Source: an uncultured Sutterella sp. | Lineage (GTDB): Bacteria; Pseudomonadota; Gammaproteobacteria; Burkholderiales; Burkholderiaceae_F | DNA length: 34,390 nucleotides | Direction: 5' to 3' | NCBI GenBank assembly: GCA_934249275.1 | Contig: CAKQKT010000008.1 | Location: forward strand, 1 to 34,390 | Shown: in pieces, positions 7,882 through 16,089 of the stretch | How the letters are laid out: each line of letters opens with the position of its first letter | Numbering within the stretch: position 1 is the stretch's first letter | Notes under the pieces: model-generated | What the model saw: only the letters and a program-made list of their open reading frames with translations | Databases searched by the model: none | What the model was told of the DNA's origin: nothing | Position numbers and translations under genes: made by a program

Positions 7882-8988
7882 ATGACCATCGGCTACGTCT
7901 GCACAGCCTGCGGCGCCAAGCAGCCCGCGGACATTCGCGAACCCAAGTGCCGCTGCGGCGGCCTCTTCGAGCTCGACTTCACGCCGCCCGCCTGGGATCC
8001 GGCCCGCATCGACCGCTCCGAGTGGAGCATCTTCCGCAACCGCGACTTCATGGCAGTCGACGGCGGCGTCAGGCGTTCCGTCACGATGGGCGAAGGCATG
8101 ACGCCCGTCATTCCGATGGACGGCAAAAACGGCGTCCTTCTCAAGATGGACTACGCGATGCCCACGCTCTCCTTCAAGGACCGCGGCGCGGCAACGCTCG
8201 TGAGCCACATGAAGGCGATCGGCGTCAAGACCTGCGTGCAGGACTCCTCGGGCAACGCCGGCAACTCCGTTGCGGCCTACGCGGCACGAGCCGGAATCGA
8301 ATGCGAGATCTACGTGCCCGAAGGCACGTCTCCCAAGAAGATCACGATGATCGAGTCCCACGGCGCGAAGGTGCATGTGGTGCCCGGCACCCGCGACCAC
8401 TGCGCCGACGTCTGCCGCGCTCAGGTGGCCGAACGCGACGCCTACTACGCCAACCACGTCTTCAATCCGTTCTTCTACGAAGGCATCAAGGCCTACAACT
8501 ACGAGACGCTCCAGCAGCTCGGCCGCCTGCCCGCCAACATCGTGATTCCCGTCGGCAACGGCACGCTCTTCATCGGCGCCGTCAAGGCGCTTGAGCACCT
8601 GCAGGCCTCCGGCGCCATCGACCGCTTCCCCAACATCATTGCGCTCCAGAGCGAGAAGTGCGATCCGCTCTACCGCGCCCGCGCCGAAGGCCTGGACGAC
8701 CCCGCCCGAGTCGTCCCCGAGCCCACGATGGCCGAAGGCATCGCCATCGGCGTCCCGATGCGCGGCCGCGAAATCCTCGACATGATGAAGCGCCATGACA
8801 TCAGAGTCGTGCATGCGCCCGAAGACCGCATCCTCGAAGCCCGCGGCGAGCTCGCCCGCCGCGGCATCTACTGCGAGCACACGACGGCCGCCAACTACGC
8901 CGCCTGGAAGCAGTACTGCGAGCTCTACGGCCCGACGCCCGACACGCTGATCACAATGTGCGGCGCAGGCATCAAGTCCGACCATTGA
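7882..8988 (+). CDS. Threonine-synthase-like PLP-dependent enzyme (fold type II)
   Basis: A 368-residue fold-type II PLP enzyme. It opens with a zinc-ribbon-like knuckle (C7, C10, C23, C25), as in many short threonine synthases. The PLP lysine is in LSFKDRGA (K99); the cofactor-ring loop is SSGNAGNS (122-129); a glycine-rich phosphate-binding loop GNGT follows near 185. AGGAGA precedes the ATG. Automatic annotation would call it threonine synthase. However, it is not beside thrA or thrB but sits with a RidA protein and upstream of a dicarboxylate-type transporter. A catabolic ammonia-lyase or dehydratase acting on a threonine- or hydroxyaspartate-like amino acid is equally plausible. The substrate is not readable from sequence. 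Confidence 0.83.
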   Translation: MTIGYVCTACGAKQPADIREPKCRCGGLFELDFTPPAWDPARIDRSEWSIFRNRDFMAVDGGVRRSVTMGEGMTPVIPMDGKNGVLLKMDYAMPTLSFKDRGAATLVSHMKAIGVKTCVQDSSGNAGNSVAAYAARAGIECEIYVPEGTSPKKITMIESHGAKVHVVPGTRDHCADVCRAQVAERDAYYANHVFNPFFYEGIKAYNYETLQQLGRLPANIVIPVGNGTLFIGAVKALEHLQASGAIDRFPNIIALQSEKCDPLYRARAEGLDDPARVVPEPTMAEGIAIGVPMRGREILDMMKRHDIRVVHAPEDRILEARGELARRGIYCEHTTAANYAAWKQYCELYGPTPDTLITMCGAGIKSDH

Positions 8989-9011
8989 CCGATTTCCGGC
9001 AATCACGTCTC

Positions 9012-9044
9012 AGGCGTCCTTCCGAGAGGAAGGGCGCCTTTGTT
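9012..9044 (+). terminator. Intrinsic terminator after the ridA-PLP enzyme operon
   Basis: AGGCGTCCTTCC and GGAAGGGCGCCT form a stem with a GAGA tetraloop and one mismatch (9012-9039), followed by TTTGTTTT. It lies 24 nt after the PLP-enzyme stop codon. Confidence 0.85.
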
Positions 9045-9383
9045 TTGTGGTTTGACATGAAGCCGATGACGTCATTGCGGTTCACGAACCGCCATTTGCC
9101 TTCACTGGCAAACCCTTACGCAAGCGGAGCATTTTGATATAAGCAATAGTCCTTATGATGTCTCTTTTGGATAGCAAAAAGTATTTTAAAGATAGAAAAA
9201 TTTATAATATCCTTTGATTCAAGACATATTCCTCAGTTTTTCCAGGGCTTGCCACCCTTGCGGCGGAGCATGATATTCATGCGAATCCCTCGTTCGCAAC
9301 TCTCATCCCGTCAAGCCGCTGCGGGCTTCCGGCCCAAAGCTCCTTGGCGGGACGTTCAGCAATCCAACCAAAAGGTACTCATC
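9045..9383 (+). promoter_or_regulatory. Long upstream region of the DASS transporter gene with clustered dyads and AT-rich promoter
   Basis: Three neighbouring inverted repeats occupy 9066-9112: ATGACGTCAT (9066-9075), GCGGTTC-AC-GAACCGC (9077-9092), and TTTGCC with GGCAAA around a 6-nt loop (9095-9112). An AT-rich block follows (9133-9215) with a perfect TATAAT at 9203-9208; its -35 is poor, as in activator-dependent promoters. Transcription would start near 9215, leaving a leader of about 170 nt before the ATG at 9384. No coding sequence was recognised. Confidence 0.5.
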
Positions 9384-10796
9384 ATGGACAAAGCCGCACT
9401 CAAGAAATGGGCCATCGTCCTAGGGCTTGGAATCGTCATCTGGTTCTGTCCGGTTCCTGCGGGGCTTTCCCCGGCAGCCTGGAAGCTCTTCGCCATCTTC
9501 GTCGCAACCATCGCCGGCTTCATTCTTCAGCCGATTCCGATGGGCGCCGTCGCCTTCCTATCGCTCACGCTCTGCGCCTTCTTCGGCATTCTGAAGACGA
9601 AGGACGCCCTGATGGGCTTCGGCAACGGCACGATCTGGCTCATCGTCTGCGCGTTCTTCCTCTCGCGCGGCTTCATCAAGACCGGCCTCGGCCGCCGCAT
9701 CGCCTTCCGCATCATTCAGGCCATCGGCAAGAGCGCCACGTCGCTCGGCTACTCGATCTGCCTGGCGGAGCTCATCATCTCGCCCGCCATGCCGTCCGCC
9801 ACGGCTCGCGGAGGCGGCGTCTTCTATCCGATCGTTCAGTCGCTCTCAAACGCCTTTGACTCCGAACCTGGTCCTACGGCCGGCCGCATCGGCAAGTATC
9901 TGATGCAGGTGGGCTTCCACGCCGACGCCGTGACCTGCATGATGTTCCTCACCTCGATGGCTGGCAACCCGCTCTGCGTGGGCCTTGCCTCGAGCGCCGT
10001 CGGCGTCGAGCTTACGTGGATGGAATGGGCGGTCGCCGCCATCGTTCCGGGCCTCGTCTGCCTCTTCCTCGTGCCGCTCGTCCTCCTCAAGATCGCGCCG
10101 CCTGAAATCAAGCAGATTCCGAATGCCCGCCAGATCGCCAAGGACGAACTCGCCAAGATGGGTCCGATGTCCCGCGACGAGATTGTTCTCACGATCGTCT
10201 TCCTGATGTGCCTGATCCTCTGGGCCACGGGCAGCATCACCGGCATCGGCGCCACGCCTATCGCCATGCTCGCCGTCTCGATCATGCTCATCGCCAAGGT
10301 GCTCACCTGGAAGGACATTCTCTCCGAAAAGGGCGCCTGGGACGCCATGTTCTGGATGGGCGGCCTGATGGCTCTCGCCACCGCGCTCTCCAAGTCCGGC
10401 TTCATCAAGTGGGCAGCCGCCTTCATCGCCGACGGCATCGCTCAGGCGCACATGGGCTGGATCAGCTCCTTCCTGATCATCTCGGTCATCTACATTTTCT
10501 CGCACTACTGCTTCGCCTCGGTGACGGCCCGCATCTCCGCCATGTACGCCGCCTTCGTCGCCGTTGCAGCAGCCTGCGGCGCTCCGGCCCTGATGGTCGC
10601 GGTTGCGTTCGGCATCTTCGCCAACCTTCCCATCTCGCTCACCCACTACGGCAACGGCGCCGCTCCGGTCTACTTCGGCGCGGGCTACGTCAGCCAGAGC
10701 GAATGGTGGCGCAACGGCTTCATCATCTGCGTCATCAACACCATCGTCTGGCTCACGATCGGCATGGCCTGGTGGAAGCTCATCGGCCTTTACTAA
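9384..10796 (+). CDS. DASS-family anion transporter (CitT/TtdT-like dicarboxylate or tricarboxylate antiporter)
   Basis: A 470-residue, very hydrophobic membrane protein with about 12-14 predicted segments, the usual size for the divalent anion:sodium symporter (SLC13/DASS) family. The substrate-loop signature PSATARGGG (137-145) corresponds to the PSNTARAGG type of CitT/TtdT, with Asn replaced by Ala. The second hallmark near the C-terminus, THYGNGAAPVYFGAGYVS followed by EWWR, is typical of the same branch. Bacterial relatives exchange citrate, tartrate, succinate, fumarate or malate. The ATG at 9384 fits the first helix and follows AAAAGGT; upstream in-frame codons are in unrelated leader sequence. 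Neighbouring malate and amino-acid genes support a C4-dicarboxylate substrate, but this is inference. Confidence 0.92.
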   Translation: MDKAALKKWAIVLGLGIVIWFCPVPAGLSPAAWKLFAIFVATIAGFILQPIPMGAVAFLSLTLCAFFGILKTKDALMGFGNGTIWLIVCAFFLSRGFIKTGLGRRIAFRIIQAIGKSATSLGYSICLAELIISPAMPSATARGGGVFYPIVQSLSNAFDSEPGPTAGRIGKYLMQVGFHADAVTCMMFLTSMAGNPLCVGLASSAVGVELTWMEWAVAAIVPGLVCLFLVPLVLLKIAPPEIKQIPNARQIAKDELAKMGPMSRDEIVLTIVFLMCLILWATGSITGIGATPIAMLAVSIMLIAKVLTWKDILSEKGAWDAMFWMGGLMALATALSKSGFIKWAAAFIADGIAQAHMGWISSFLIISVIYIFSHYCFASVTARISAMYAAFVAVAAACGAPALMVAVAFGIFANLPISLTHYGNGAAPVYFGAGYVSQSEWWRNGFIICVINTIVWLTIGMAWWKLIGLY

Positions 10797-10848
10797 TCCT
10801 CTAATCCTCAGCCGTGAAGGCGGCCCCGCCGCCTTCATTCAAGCCCTC

Positions 10849-10886
10849 AAGCGGCCCGCACTCTTCTCAAGTGCGGGCCGCTTTTT
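10849..10886 (+). terminator. Strong intrinsic terminator after the DASS gene
   Basis: A perfect 14-bp stem (10849-10862 and 10870-10883) with 7-nt loop runs into TTTTT. It ends the transporter transcript. A smaller hairpin GAAGGCGGC/GCCGCCTTC lies just before it at about 10816-10836. Confidence 0.92.
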
Positions 10887-10994
10887 CCCTTCATCCTCTT
10901 CATTCATTCGTCTAAGGCCGATGCAGTAGGAGCGTTCATTTTTGATCCCGGGAGGCGTACGATGACTTGACGCACACACTTTCGGGAGAAAAAC

Positions 10995-12282
10995 ATGCCG
11001 AACACCCTCGCCTCCTTCGACCGCGACCTCGTCGAGACGCTCGAAGTCCTCAAAAACCATGCTGGCGTCAAGACCGCGCTTCAGGCCGTCAAAGACCGCC
11101 TGCCCGATGCCGTCGAATGCCAGAAGGAGCTCGTCCTCATCGAGGCGCCCACACATCACGAAGAACAAAAGGCCCAGCGCTATGCCGAAATGCTCGCCCA
11201 AGCCGGTCTTGAAGACGTCCGCGTCGACGAGCACTTCAATGTCTGGGGCTACGTTCGCGGCACGGGCCGCACCGGAAAGTCGATCCTGATCGAAGGCCAC
11301 CTCGACACGGTCTTCGCCTTCGGCGACGTCAAGGGCATCACCACGGATGAACAGGGCCGCATTCACTGTCCGGGCATCTGCGACGACACCCGCGCCCTCG
11401 CCGCCAACCTCAATGTTCTCTGGGCTCTGAAGAGCGCCGGCCTGCACCCGGTGCACGACATCGTCTTAGCAGGCACCGTCTGCGAGGAAGGCCTGGGCGG
11501 GACGGCCGGCATGGGCTGGCTTCTCGACTCGCTCAAGAATGAAACGCAGGTGCTCGCCACCATTTCCATCGACGGTCCGACCGCCGAAAACTTCTATGCC
11601 AACGCCACGGGCATCGTCGACTGGGAGGTTGAAATCTCGGGACCGGGCGGCCATGCCTGGCTCAAGCACGGAACGCCGAGCGCCGTTCAGGCGGCCGGCC
11701 GCGCCATCGGCCTCATTGCCGACATTGAGGCGCCCGAAACGCCGAAGACCAGCTTCACCGTAAGCCTCGTCGAAGGCGGCCAAGCCATTCACGGCATTGC
11801 CGAACGTGCGAAGTTCTCGGCCAATCTGCGATCCAACTCCCAGGATGTGCTTGAAAAGCTCAATGACGATTTTCTCGCCGCATGCAGGAGAGGCGTTGAA
11901 CTTGAAGAGGCGCGCTAGGGGACGCCCGGGCACGCTGAAGATGGAGGCGAAGAAGATTCTGGCCATTCCCGCGGGCTCTCAGCCCGACAACGCCCGCATC
12001 ATTCAGGCGGCCAAGCTCGTCACGAAGGCTTCAGGCGTCGAGCCCAACTTCCTGCCCGGCGGCTGCACGAACGCCAATACCGCCATTGCCAAGGGATACC
12101 CGGCGGTGACGCTGGGACGCGGCGGCGAAGAATTCGGCGCTCACACGCTCGCCGAGTGGTTCAATCCGGAAGGCGTCTGGCGCTGCGAGCAGAAGTCGGT
12201 TCTGATGCTTCTCATGCTCGCAGGTCTTGACGGCGCTGCGGCGCCGTTGGGCGAAACGCTCGCGCCGACCGCGAATCACTAA
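10995..12282 (+). pseudogene. M20-family metallopeptidase/amidohydrolase with a one-base frameshift
   Basis: The N-terminal part (10995-11918, 307 codons) carries the M20 zinc motifs: GHLDT (H102, D104), ICDDT (D130/D131) and CEEGLGG (E164/E165). It then hits TAG at 11916-11918. The rest of the family sequence continues one frame over: IPAGSQPDNARIIQAA, GGCTNANTA, and the last metal ligand in FGAHTLAEW, ending at 12282. Removing the A at 11917 (TAGGGG to TGGGG) gives an unbroken 428-residue protein reading RWGRPGTLK across the join, a normal M20 length. The start is supported by GGGAG upstream of the ATG. Either the gene is a recent pseudogene or the base is a sequencing/assembly error. An intact protein would be a cytoplasmic dipeptidase or amidohydrolase. 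Confidence 0.85.
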
Positions 12283-12295
12283 TCCGCAGAAGGCA

Positions 12296-12838
12296 TCAGC
12301 TGCGCCTGCGCTCGAAGGCCTCGACGGCCCTCACGGCACACCAGGCGCAGCAAAGCCCCAACACGATCCCGGCCATGACGTCGGTCGGGAAGTGCACGAA
12401 AAGATAGAGTCTGGAAAAGGCAATCAGCGCCGCAAGCACGAGCGCGGGCCAGAAGAAGACCGACCGTCTGAACCAAAGCACGGCGGCCGAAGCAAAGGAT
12501 GCGGTCGTATGGCCCGACGGAAAGGACGGATCGGACGGACAGGCCGGAAGAAGCGTGAAGCCCATGATGTCGCACGGGCGAAGACGGTCAAACAAGGGCT
12601 TCAGACCCAGATTACCGATGAGGGCGCCCAGCACGATTGCGAGAAGAATCGCCGCGCCCGTCATGCGGGTTCTGCGGAAAATGAGGAGCAGGATGCCAAG
12701 GGCGATCCAGACGGTGCCGTGGTCGCCCATCGCCGTCACCGCTCGCATCCAGCCGTCCCACGTCCCGCAGGCAAACGCCTCGCGAAGAGCGAGCAGGACG
12801 GGAAAGTCAAAGAGCCGGTTGAAGGAATCCGAGAACAT
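12296..12838 (-). CDS. PAP2-family membrane phosphatase
   Basis: A 180-residue integral membrane phosphatase of the PAP2 (BacA-independent undecaprenyl-pyrophosphatase/lipid phosphatase) family. All three catalytic motifs are present: K80 with RLRP to P88, PSGH at 107-110, and SR(142-143) leading to H149 and D153. Several hydrophobic segments surround them. The ATG at 12838 sits 8 nt after the nrdG stop with no clear Shine-Dalgarno, so translation may be coupled to nrdG. It converges with the M20 gene; only 13 nt separate the two stops. The substrate (undecaprenyl pyrophosphate, phosphatidylglycerophosphate or lipid A phosphate) cannot be told from sequence. Confidence 0.9.
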   Translation of the reverse strand: MFSDSFNRLFDFPVLLALREAFACGTWDGWMRAVTAMGDHGTVWIALGILLLIFRRTRMTGAAILLAIVLGALIGNLGLKPLFDRLRPCDIMGFTLLPACPSDPSFPSGHTTASFASAAVLWFRRSVFFWPALVLAALIAFSRLYLFVHFPTDVMAGIVLGLCCAWCAVRAVEAFERRRS

Positions 12839-12846
12839 CGGGCGAA

Positions 12847-13314
12847 TTATTTCGCAGGATGAAGCGCAATGACGCGCTGGTTAGAACTGCCGAACCAGCA
12901 GCCCTTTTCATGAACCTTGAGCTTCTCGACGAAGGGACCGTCAACGAGCGTGTCGACGTACTCGAGAACAGGACAGTCCTTCACCTTTTCATGGCGGCGG
13001 CCGGTCCAGAGCCAGATGCTCTTCGCATGGCCGAACTTCTCGCGCACGGCCTTCACGATCCTCAGGATCTCGCCCTGATTTTCAGGTTCGAGCGGATCGC
13101 CGCCGAGCAGGCTGAGCCCCTCGACGAAGTCCTCCTCAAGCGCCTTAAGGAGCGTTTGAAGGGTTTCGTCCGTGAAGGGCCTGCCCGCCTTGAAGTCCCA
13201 GCTTTCTTCGTTGAAGCAGCCCGGGCAATGCAGCGTGCAGCCCGAGCAGAAGAGCGATACGCGAACGCCGGGCCCGTTGGCCGTGTCGCAGGTGCTCAAT
13301 CCGATGTAGTTCAT
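12847..13314 (-). CDS. nrdG: Anaerobic ribonucleotide reductase activating enzyme
   Basis: A 155-residue radical-SAM activase that installs the glycyl radical on NrdD. The cluster motif CTLHCPGC gives C26, C30 and C33, in the CxxxCxxC spacing of radical SAM enzymes. The surrounding FCSGCTLHCPGCFN and the later LLGGDPLEPEN are typical of NrdG. The ATG at 13314 gives the usual 155-residue length. The overlapping upstream TAAGG includes the nrdD stop codon, so nrdD and nrdG (11 nt apart) are co-translated. A longer open frame reaching into nrdD is not supported. Confidence 0.95.
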   Translation of the reverse strand: MNYIGLSTCDTANGPGVRVSLFCSGCTLHCPGCFNEESWDFKAGRPFTDETLQTLLKALEEDFVEGLSLLGGDPLEPENQGEILRIVKAVREKFGHAKSIWLWTGRRHEKVKDCPVLEYVDTLVDGPFVEKLKVHEKGCWFGSSNQRVIALHPAK

Positions 13315-13325
13315 CAGAGACGGCC

Positions 13326-15488
13326 TTACATGCTCTTGCGGTTGCGGATCTCGGCCATCTTGCCGTCGTTCATGCGGGACATGCCGTTGACGTTGGAGTA
13401 GCCCAGATAGCCGCAGACGCGGGAGATGACGGAAAGGTTCGAGCTGCCGCAGTGCGGGCACTTGAAGAGCACGTTCGTGCTGTGCTGGCCGCAGTCGCCG
13501 CAGTAGGCGCTGTCGAAGTTGACGCCCTGATAGAAGCCCTTCTTCATGCCGCGGCGGATCACCGCCTTGACGGCCTCGAAGTTTTCGGGGTTGTCGAGAC
13601 GAACATACTGGATGTGGCCGCCTTCGCAGAGATGGAAGTCCGTGAACTCGTGATCCTGCTTTTCAAAGGGCGTGATGTCCTCGGTCACATTGACGTGGAA
13701 GGAGTTCGTGAAGTATTCCTGGCTGTAGTGCTCGGTGCTGCGGAAAACGTTCTCAACGCCCTCCTCGCGGCAGAAGCGGTCATACTGGCGGGCCTGCGTG
13801 GCGCAGAGCGATTCGGCCGGCGTGCCGTAGATGGCGTAGAGGTAGCCGTCCTCCTTCTTGAACGTCGCGAGCTTGTCCTTTAGATGACGAAGCACGGACG
13901 CGGAGAAGTCGCCGCCCTCTTCGATGAGGCGCTTGCCGCTCCAGAGGTAGGTGGCTTCGTCAAGAGCCGTGATGCCGAACGAGGCCGTCATGTAGCGGAC
14001 AAGGTCGCCCACGCGGTCGTCCGGGCTCTTCGTGCCCTCGTAGAAGCCGCCCTGCGTGAAGGCGAGCGGATTGCTCGAGCACTTCTGGTTGCGGATGATG
14101 TCGTAGCGCTTCTTGAAGAAGGAGCGGATGAATTCGAGGCGCTCGTCGAGAATGCGCCAGAAATCATCGCGCCAGGTGTCCGGATGACGGAGCTGGGCGA
14201 GCTTGAGAATAATCGGCAGATTGAGCGAGACGGCGCCGATGTTGCAGCGGCCGACCGTGATGGCCTTGCCCTCTTCATTGCACCAGAGCGAGAGGAAGGC
14301 GCGGCAGCCCATCGGAGACGTGATGGCGCCGTACTTCTGGAAGATCTCGGAAACGCTGCCGTTTTCGGACGAAAGGCTCAGATAGTCCGGATACATGCAT
14401 TCGGCGGACGTCTTGACAGCTTCGTCGAAAAGGTCGGCGGACCACTTGTCGGCAGAGATCTGCTTCTCATCGTAGAGGTAGACGAGCTTCGGGAAGACGA
14501 CGGGCTTGCCGTCCTTGCCGTGGCCGTTGCGGCGGACCTGAAGCATGATGCGGCTGATCGTCATGAGCCAGCGGCGCTCTTCTTCCGTAAAGTTCTCCGG
14601 ATCCCACTGGCCGAACGTGATCGTCGTGAAGGCGAAGTCGCCGCGGCTGCAAGGCACCGTGTTGAGCTTGAGCTCCAGAGACTGGAAGCCCTGCTCGAGC
14701 TCGCGCACGACGTCGCGGGAGGCGACGCGCTCGACGGTCTCGTCGTCAAGGCCGAGATCATGATACTTGGCGCGGGCGGCGGCAAGGCTCTTCTCGACAT
14801 AGGGCAGAAGCACCTTGTCGAGCTCGGGCAACGTGAAGCCGCCGAACTGCTGGGCGGTCGCCACGAGCGTGATGTCGCCGATCACCTGCAGGGCGGAAAG
14901 CACGGACTTGGGCTCGGAGTACTGGACGTTCGACATCTCAAAGCCGCCCTTGAGGACGTGGCCGATGTCGAAGAGGCAGCAGTTGATGCAGCCGAGGATC
15001 ATGTCGCGCAGGTCATGAATGTAGATGTCGCCGCGCTCGATCAGGGCCTTTTCCTTGCCCGAAAGATAGAACTGCTTGTAGAGGCTCTTCGTGAGATAGC
15101 CCTTGATGAGGGAGCCCTTCGTGGAGACGAGCGAGCTGTCGTAGTTGGCGTTCTCGCGGTCGCCGAGACGAAGCACGTCGTCGGCGTCCTGGCGAAGCTG
15201 CTCGAACGTGCGAGCGTACGTCGTCTTGTAGTAGCGGTACTCGGCGTAGGCTTCGGCAACCTGCTTGTGCTGCTGGGCGGAGAGAACGGCAATGACGAGT
15301 TCGTGAAGTTCAAGCACGGACACGTCTTCGCGGCCGTCAAGGCGCGCGCGGACTTCATCAACAATGCGGGCAAGGCCGGCTTCGTCGATCTGGGTGTCGC
15401 AGCGGAATGCCGCCTTCTTCACCGCGTCGACGATCTTGTCGTCAATGAACTCTTCGGTCGTGTTGTCCTTCTTGATCACCGTCAGCAT
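13326..15488 (-). CDS. nrdD: Anaerobic (class III) ribonucleoside-triphosphate reductase
   Basis: A 720-residue oxygen-sensitive reductase making deoxyribonucleotides from ribonucleoside triphosphates. An N-terminal ATP-cone (about 1-95, beginning MLTVIKKDNTTEEF) senses ATP/dATP. The C-terminus has the zinc site C663, C666, C677, C680 and the glycyl-radical loop RVCGYLGY with G693 as radical residue. The ATG at 15488 follows AAAGGA. It is co-transcribed with nrdG. Regulation looks complex: two NrdR-like boxes about 350 nt upstream and an intrinsic-terminator-like hairpin in the leader (separate entries). Confidence 0.97.
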   Translation of the reverse strand: MLTVIKKDNTTEEFIDDKIVDAVKKAAFRCDTQIDEAGLARIVDEVRARLDGREDVSVLELHELVIAVLSAQQHKQVAEAYAEYRYYKTTYARTFEQLRQDADDVLRLGDRENANYDSSLVSTKGSLIKGYLTKSLYKQFYLSGKEKALIERGDIYIHDLRDMILGCINCCLFDIGHVLKGGFEMSNVQYSEPKSVLSALQVIGDITLVATAQQFGGFTLPELDKVLLPYVEKSLAAARAKYHDLGLDDETVERVASRDVVRELEQGFQSLELKLNTVPCSRGDFAFTTITFGQWDPENFTEEERRWLMTISRIMLQVRRNGHGKDGKPVVFPKLVYLYDEKQISADKWSADLFDEAVKTSAECMYPDYLSLSSENGSVSEIFQKYGAITSPMGCRAFLSLWCNEEGKAITVGRCNIGAVSLNLPIILKLAQLRHPDTWRDDFWRILDERLEFIRSFFKKRYDIIRNQKCSSNPLAFTQGGFYEGTKSPDDRVGDLVRYMTASFGITALDEATYLWSGKRLIEEGGDFSASVLRHLKDKLATFKKEDGYLYAIYGTPAESLCATQARQYDRFCREEGVENVFRSTEHYSQEYFTNSFHVNVTEDITPFEKQDHEFTDFHLCEGGHIQYVRLDNPENFEAVKAVIRRGMKKGFYQGVNFDSAYCGDCGQHSTNVLFKCPHCGSSNLSVISRVCGYLGYSNVNGMSRMNDGKMAEIRNRKSM

Positions 15489-15547
15489 GTCGTCGTCCTT
15501 TAAATCCTTCTCAACAGCGGTCCGTCCAACAGCAACCGGACGAACCC

Positions 15548-15580
15548 AAAAAAAACGAACTGCCGCCTTGCGGGCGGCAG
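15548..15580 (-). terminator. Terminator-like hairpin in the nrdDG leader
   Basis: On the minus strand an 8-bp perfect stem (15580-15573 with 15567-15560, 5-nt loop) is followed by TTCG and then eight T residues (15555-15548). It points toward nrdD, whose ATG is 60 nt further on. It therefore lies inside the leader of transcripts from the NrdR-boxed promoter. It could act as an attenuator, or could close a short upstream transcript. Confidence 0.7.
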
Positions 15581-15587
15581 GGACTTA

Positions 15588-15616
15588 ATCTTATGGAAAA
15601 GCTCCGAGAATCTCAA
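15588..15616 (-). promoter_or_regulatory. Candidate proximal nrdDG promoter
   Basis: On the minus strand TTGAGA (15616-15611), a 17-bp spacer and TAAGAT (15593-15588) make a good sigma-70-like promoter. Transcription would start near 15581, exactly where the terminator-like hairpin begins. The hairpin would then be the very 5' end of the mRNA, where it might stabilise rather than terminate. Confidence 0.45.
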
Positions 15617-15815
15617 CAGCGTTTTTCCCCTGAAACGGAAGTTCGCGGTATTGACAAATCACGACGAAAGTGCATCCGGAAGATCCGCCCGGCACGCAGC
15701 GAACCGGCTCCAAAGGGCGAATTCCCTGCTCGCAGGCGCATTTGCCGACTCCGTCGCCCCACTGTTTTCCGCCTGCCGCCCCCTATTCTTTTTTTCTATG
15801 AAAAGGATTGCCTTC

Positions 15816-15843
15816 ATTAAATTTGACACCCGTTCATTTACAA
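15816..15843 (-). promoter_or_regulatory. Candidate distal nrdDG promoter overlapping an NrdR-like box
   Basis: On the minus strand TTGTAA (15843-15838), a 16-bp spacer and TTTAAT (15821-15816) could form the promoter. Its -35 overlaps the downstream NrdR-like box, which suits repression. It would give a leader of about 320 nt. A shifted reading (18-bp spacer, TAATGA) is also possible. Confidence 0.45.
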
Positions 15844-15885
15844 CATGCTGTGGTTTACCAATACATCAACCACAACATCTTGTGT
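15840..15885. promoter_or_regulatory. Pair of NrdR-like operator boxes
   Basis: Two similar imperfect palindromes, ACAACATGCTGTGG (15840-15853) and ACAACATCTTGTGT (15872-15885), start 32 bp apart, about three helical turns. NrdR sites are known as paired boxes close to ACACWATATCTWGTGT with this kind of spacing, located before ribonucleotide reductase genes. Here they precede nrdDG on the minus strand. The half-sites match less well in the AT-rich centre. The rest of the stretch between this site and the alcohol dehydrogenase terminator (15886-16031) shows nothing I recognise. Confidence 0.72.
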
Positions 15886-16031
15886 TTTGCACAAAGATAG
15901 TTTTTCATCCGAAATTCGCAAAAGCAATCGAAATCGATGTGCGAGAGGGTTTTCCGGCAAGCTGACGAGTGAGGCACGAAGGCGCGGAGCCACAAAATAT
16001 GGAAATGCCGCCTCCGGACGACGCCGGAGTG

Positions 16032-16068
16032 AAAAAAGGCCGCGGCCCCCGTGCGGGAGTTCGCGGCC
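16032..16068 (-). terminator. Intrinsic terminator after the iron-type alcohol dehydrogenase
   Basis: On the minus strand GGCCGCG (16068-16062) pairs with CGCGGCC (16044-16038) around a 17-nt loop that has some GC pairing, followed by six T residues (16037-16032). It lies 21 nt after the dehydrogenase stop. Confidence 0.8.
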
Positions 16069-16089
16069 ATGAGACTGGTTGCGGAACGT

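Noticed and set aside
6706..9006. A 766-codon minus-strand open frame over the regulator, RidA and PLP enzyme genes
   Set aside because: It spans three clear plus-strand genes with good ribosome binding sites. Its composition is that of an antisense shadow.
12227..12862. Plus-strand open frame over the PAP2 gene
   Set aside because: It is antisense to a PAP2 gene with all catalytic motifs; its translation is low-complexity and charged.
13452..15503. Plus-strand open frames opposite nrdD (13452-13883, 13884-15503)
   Set aside because: Antisense shadows of nrdD, whose motifs are complete.
15588..15810. Cobalamin riboswitch in the nrdDG leader
   Set aside because: No convincing B12-box consensus was found in the minus-strand leader; only scattered GC-rich hairpins.
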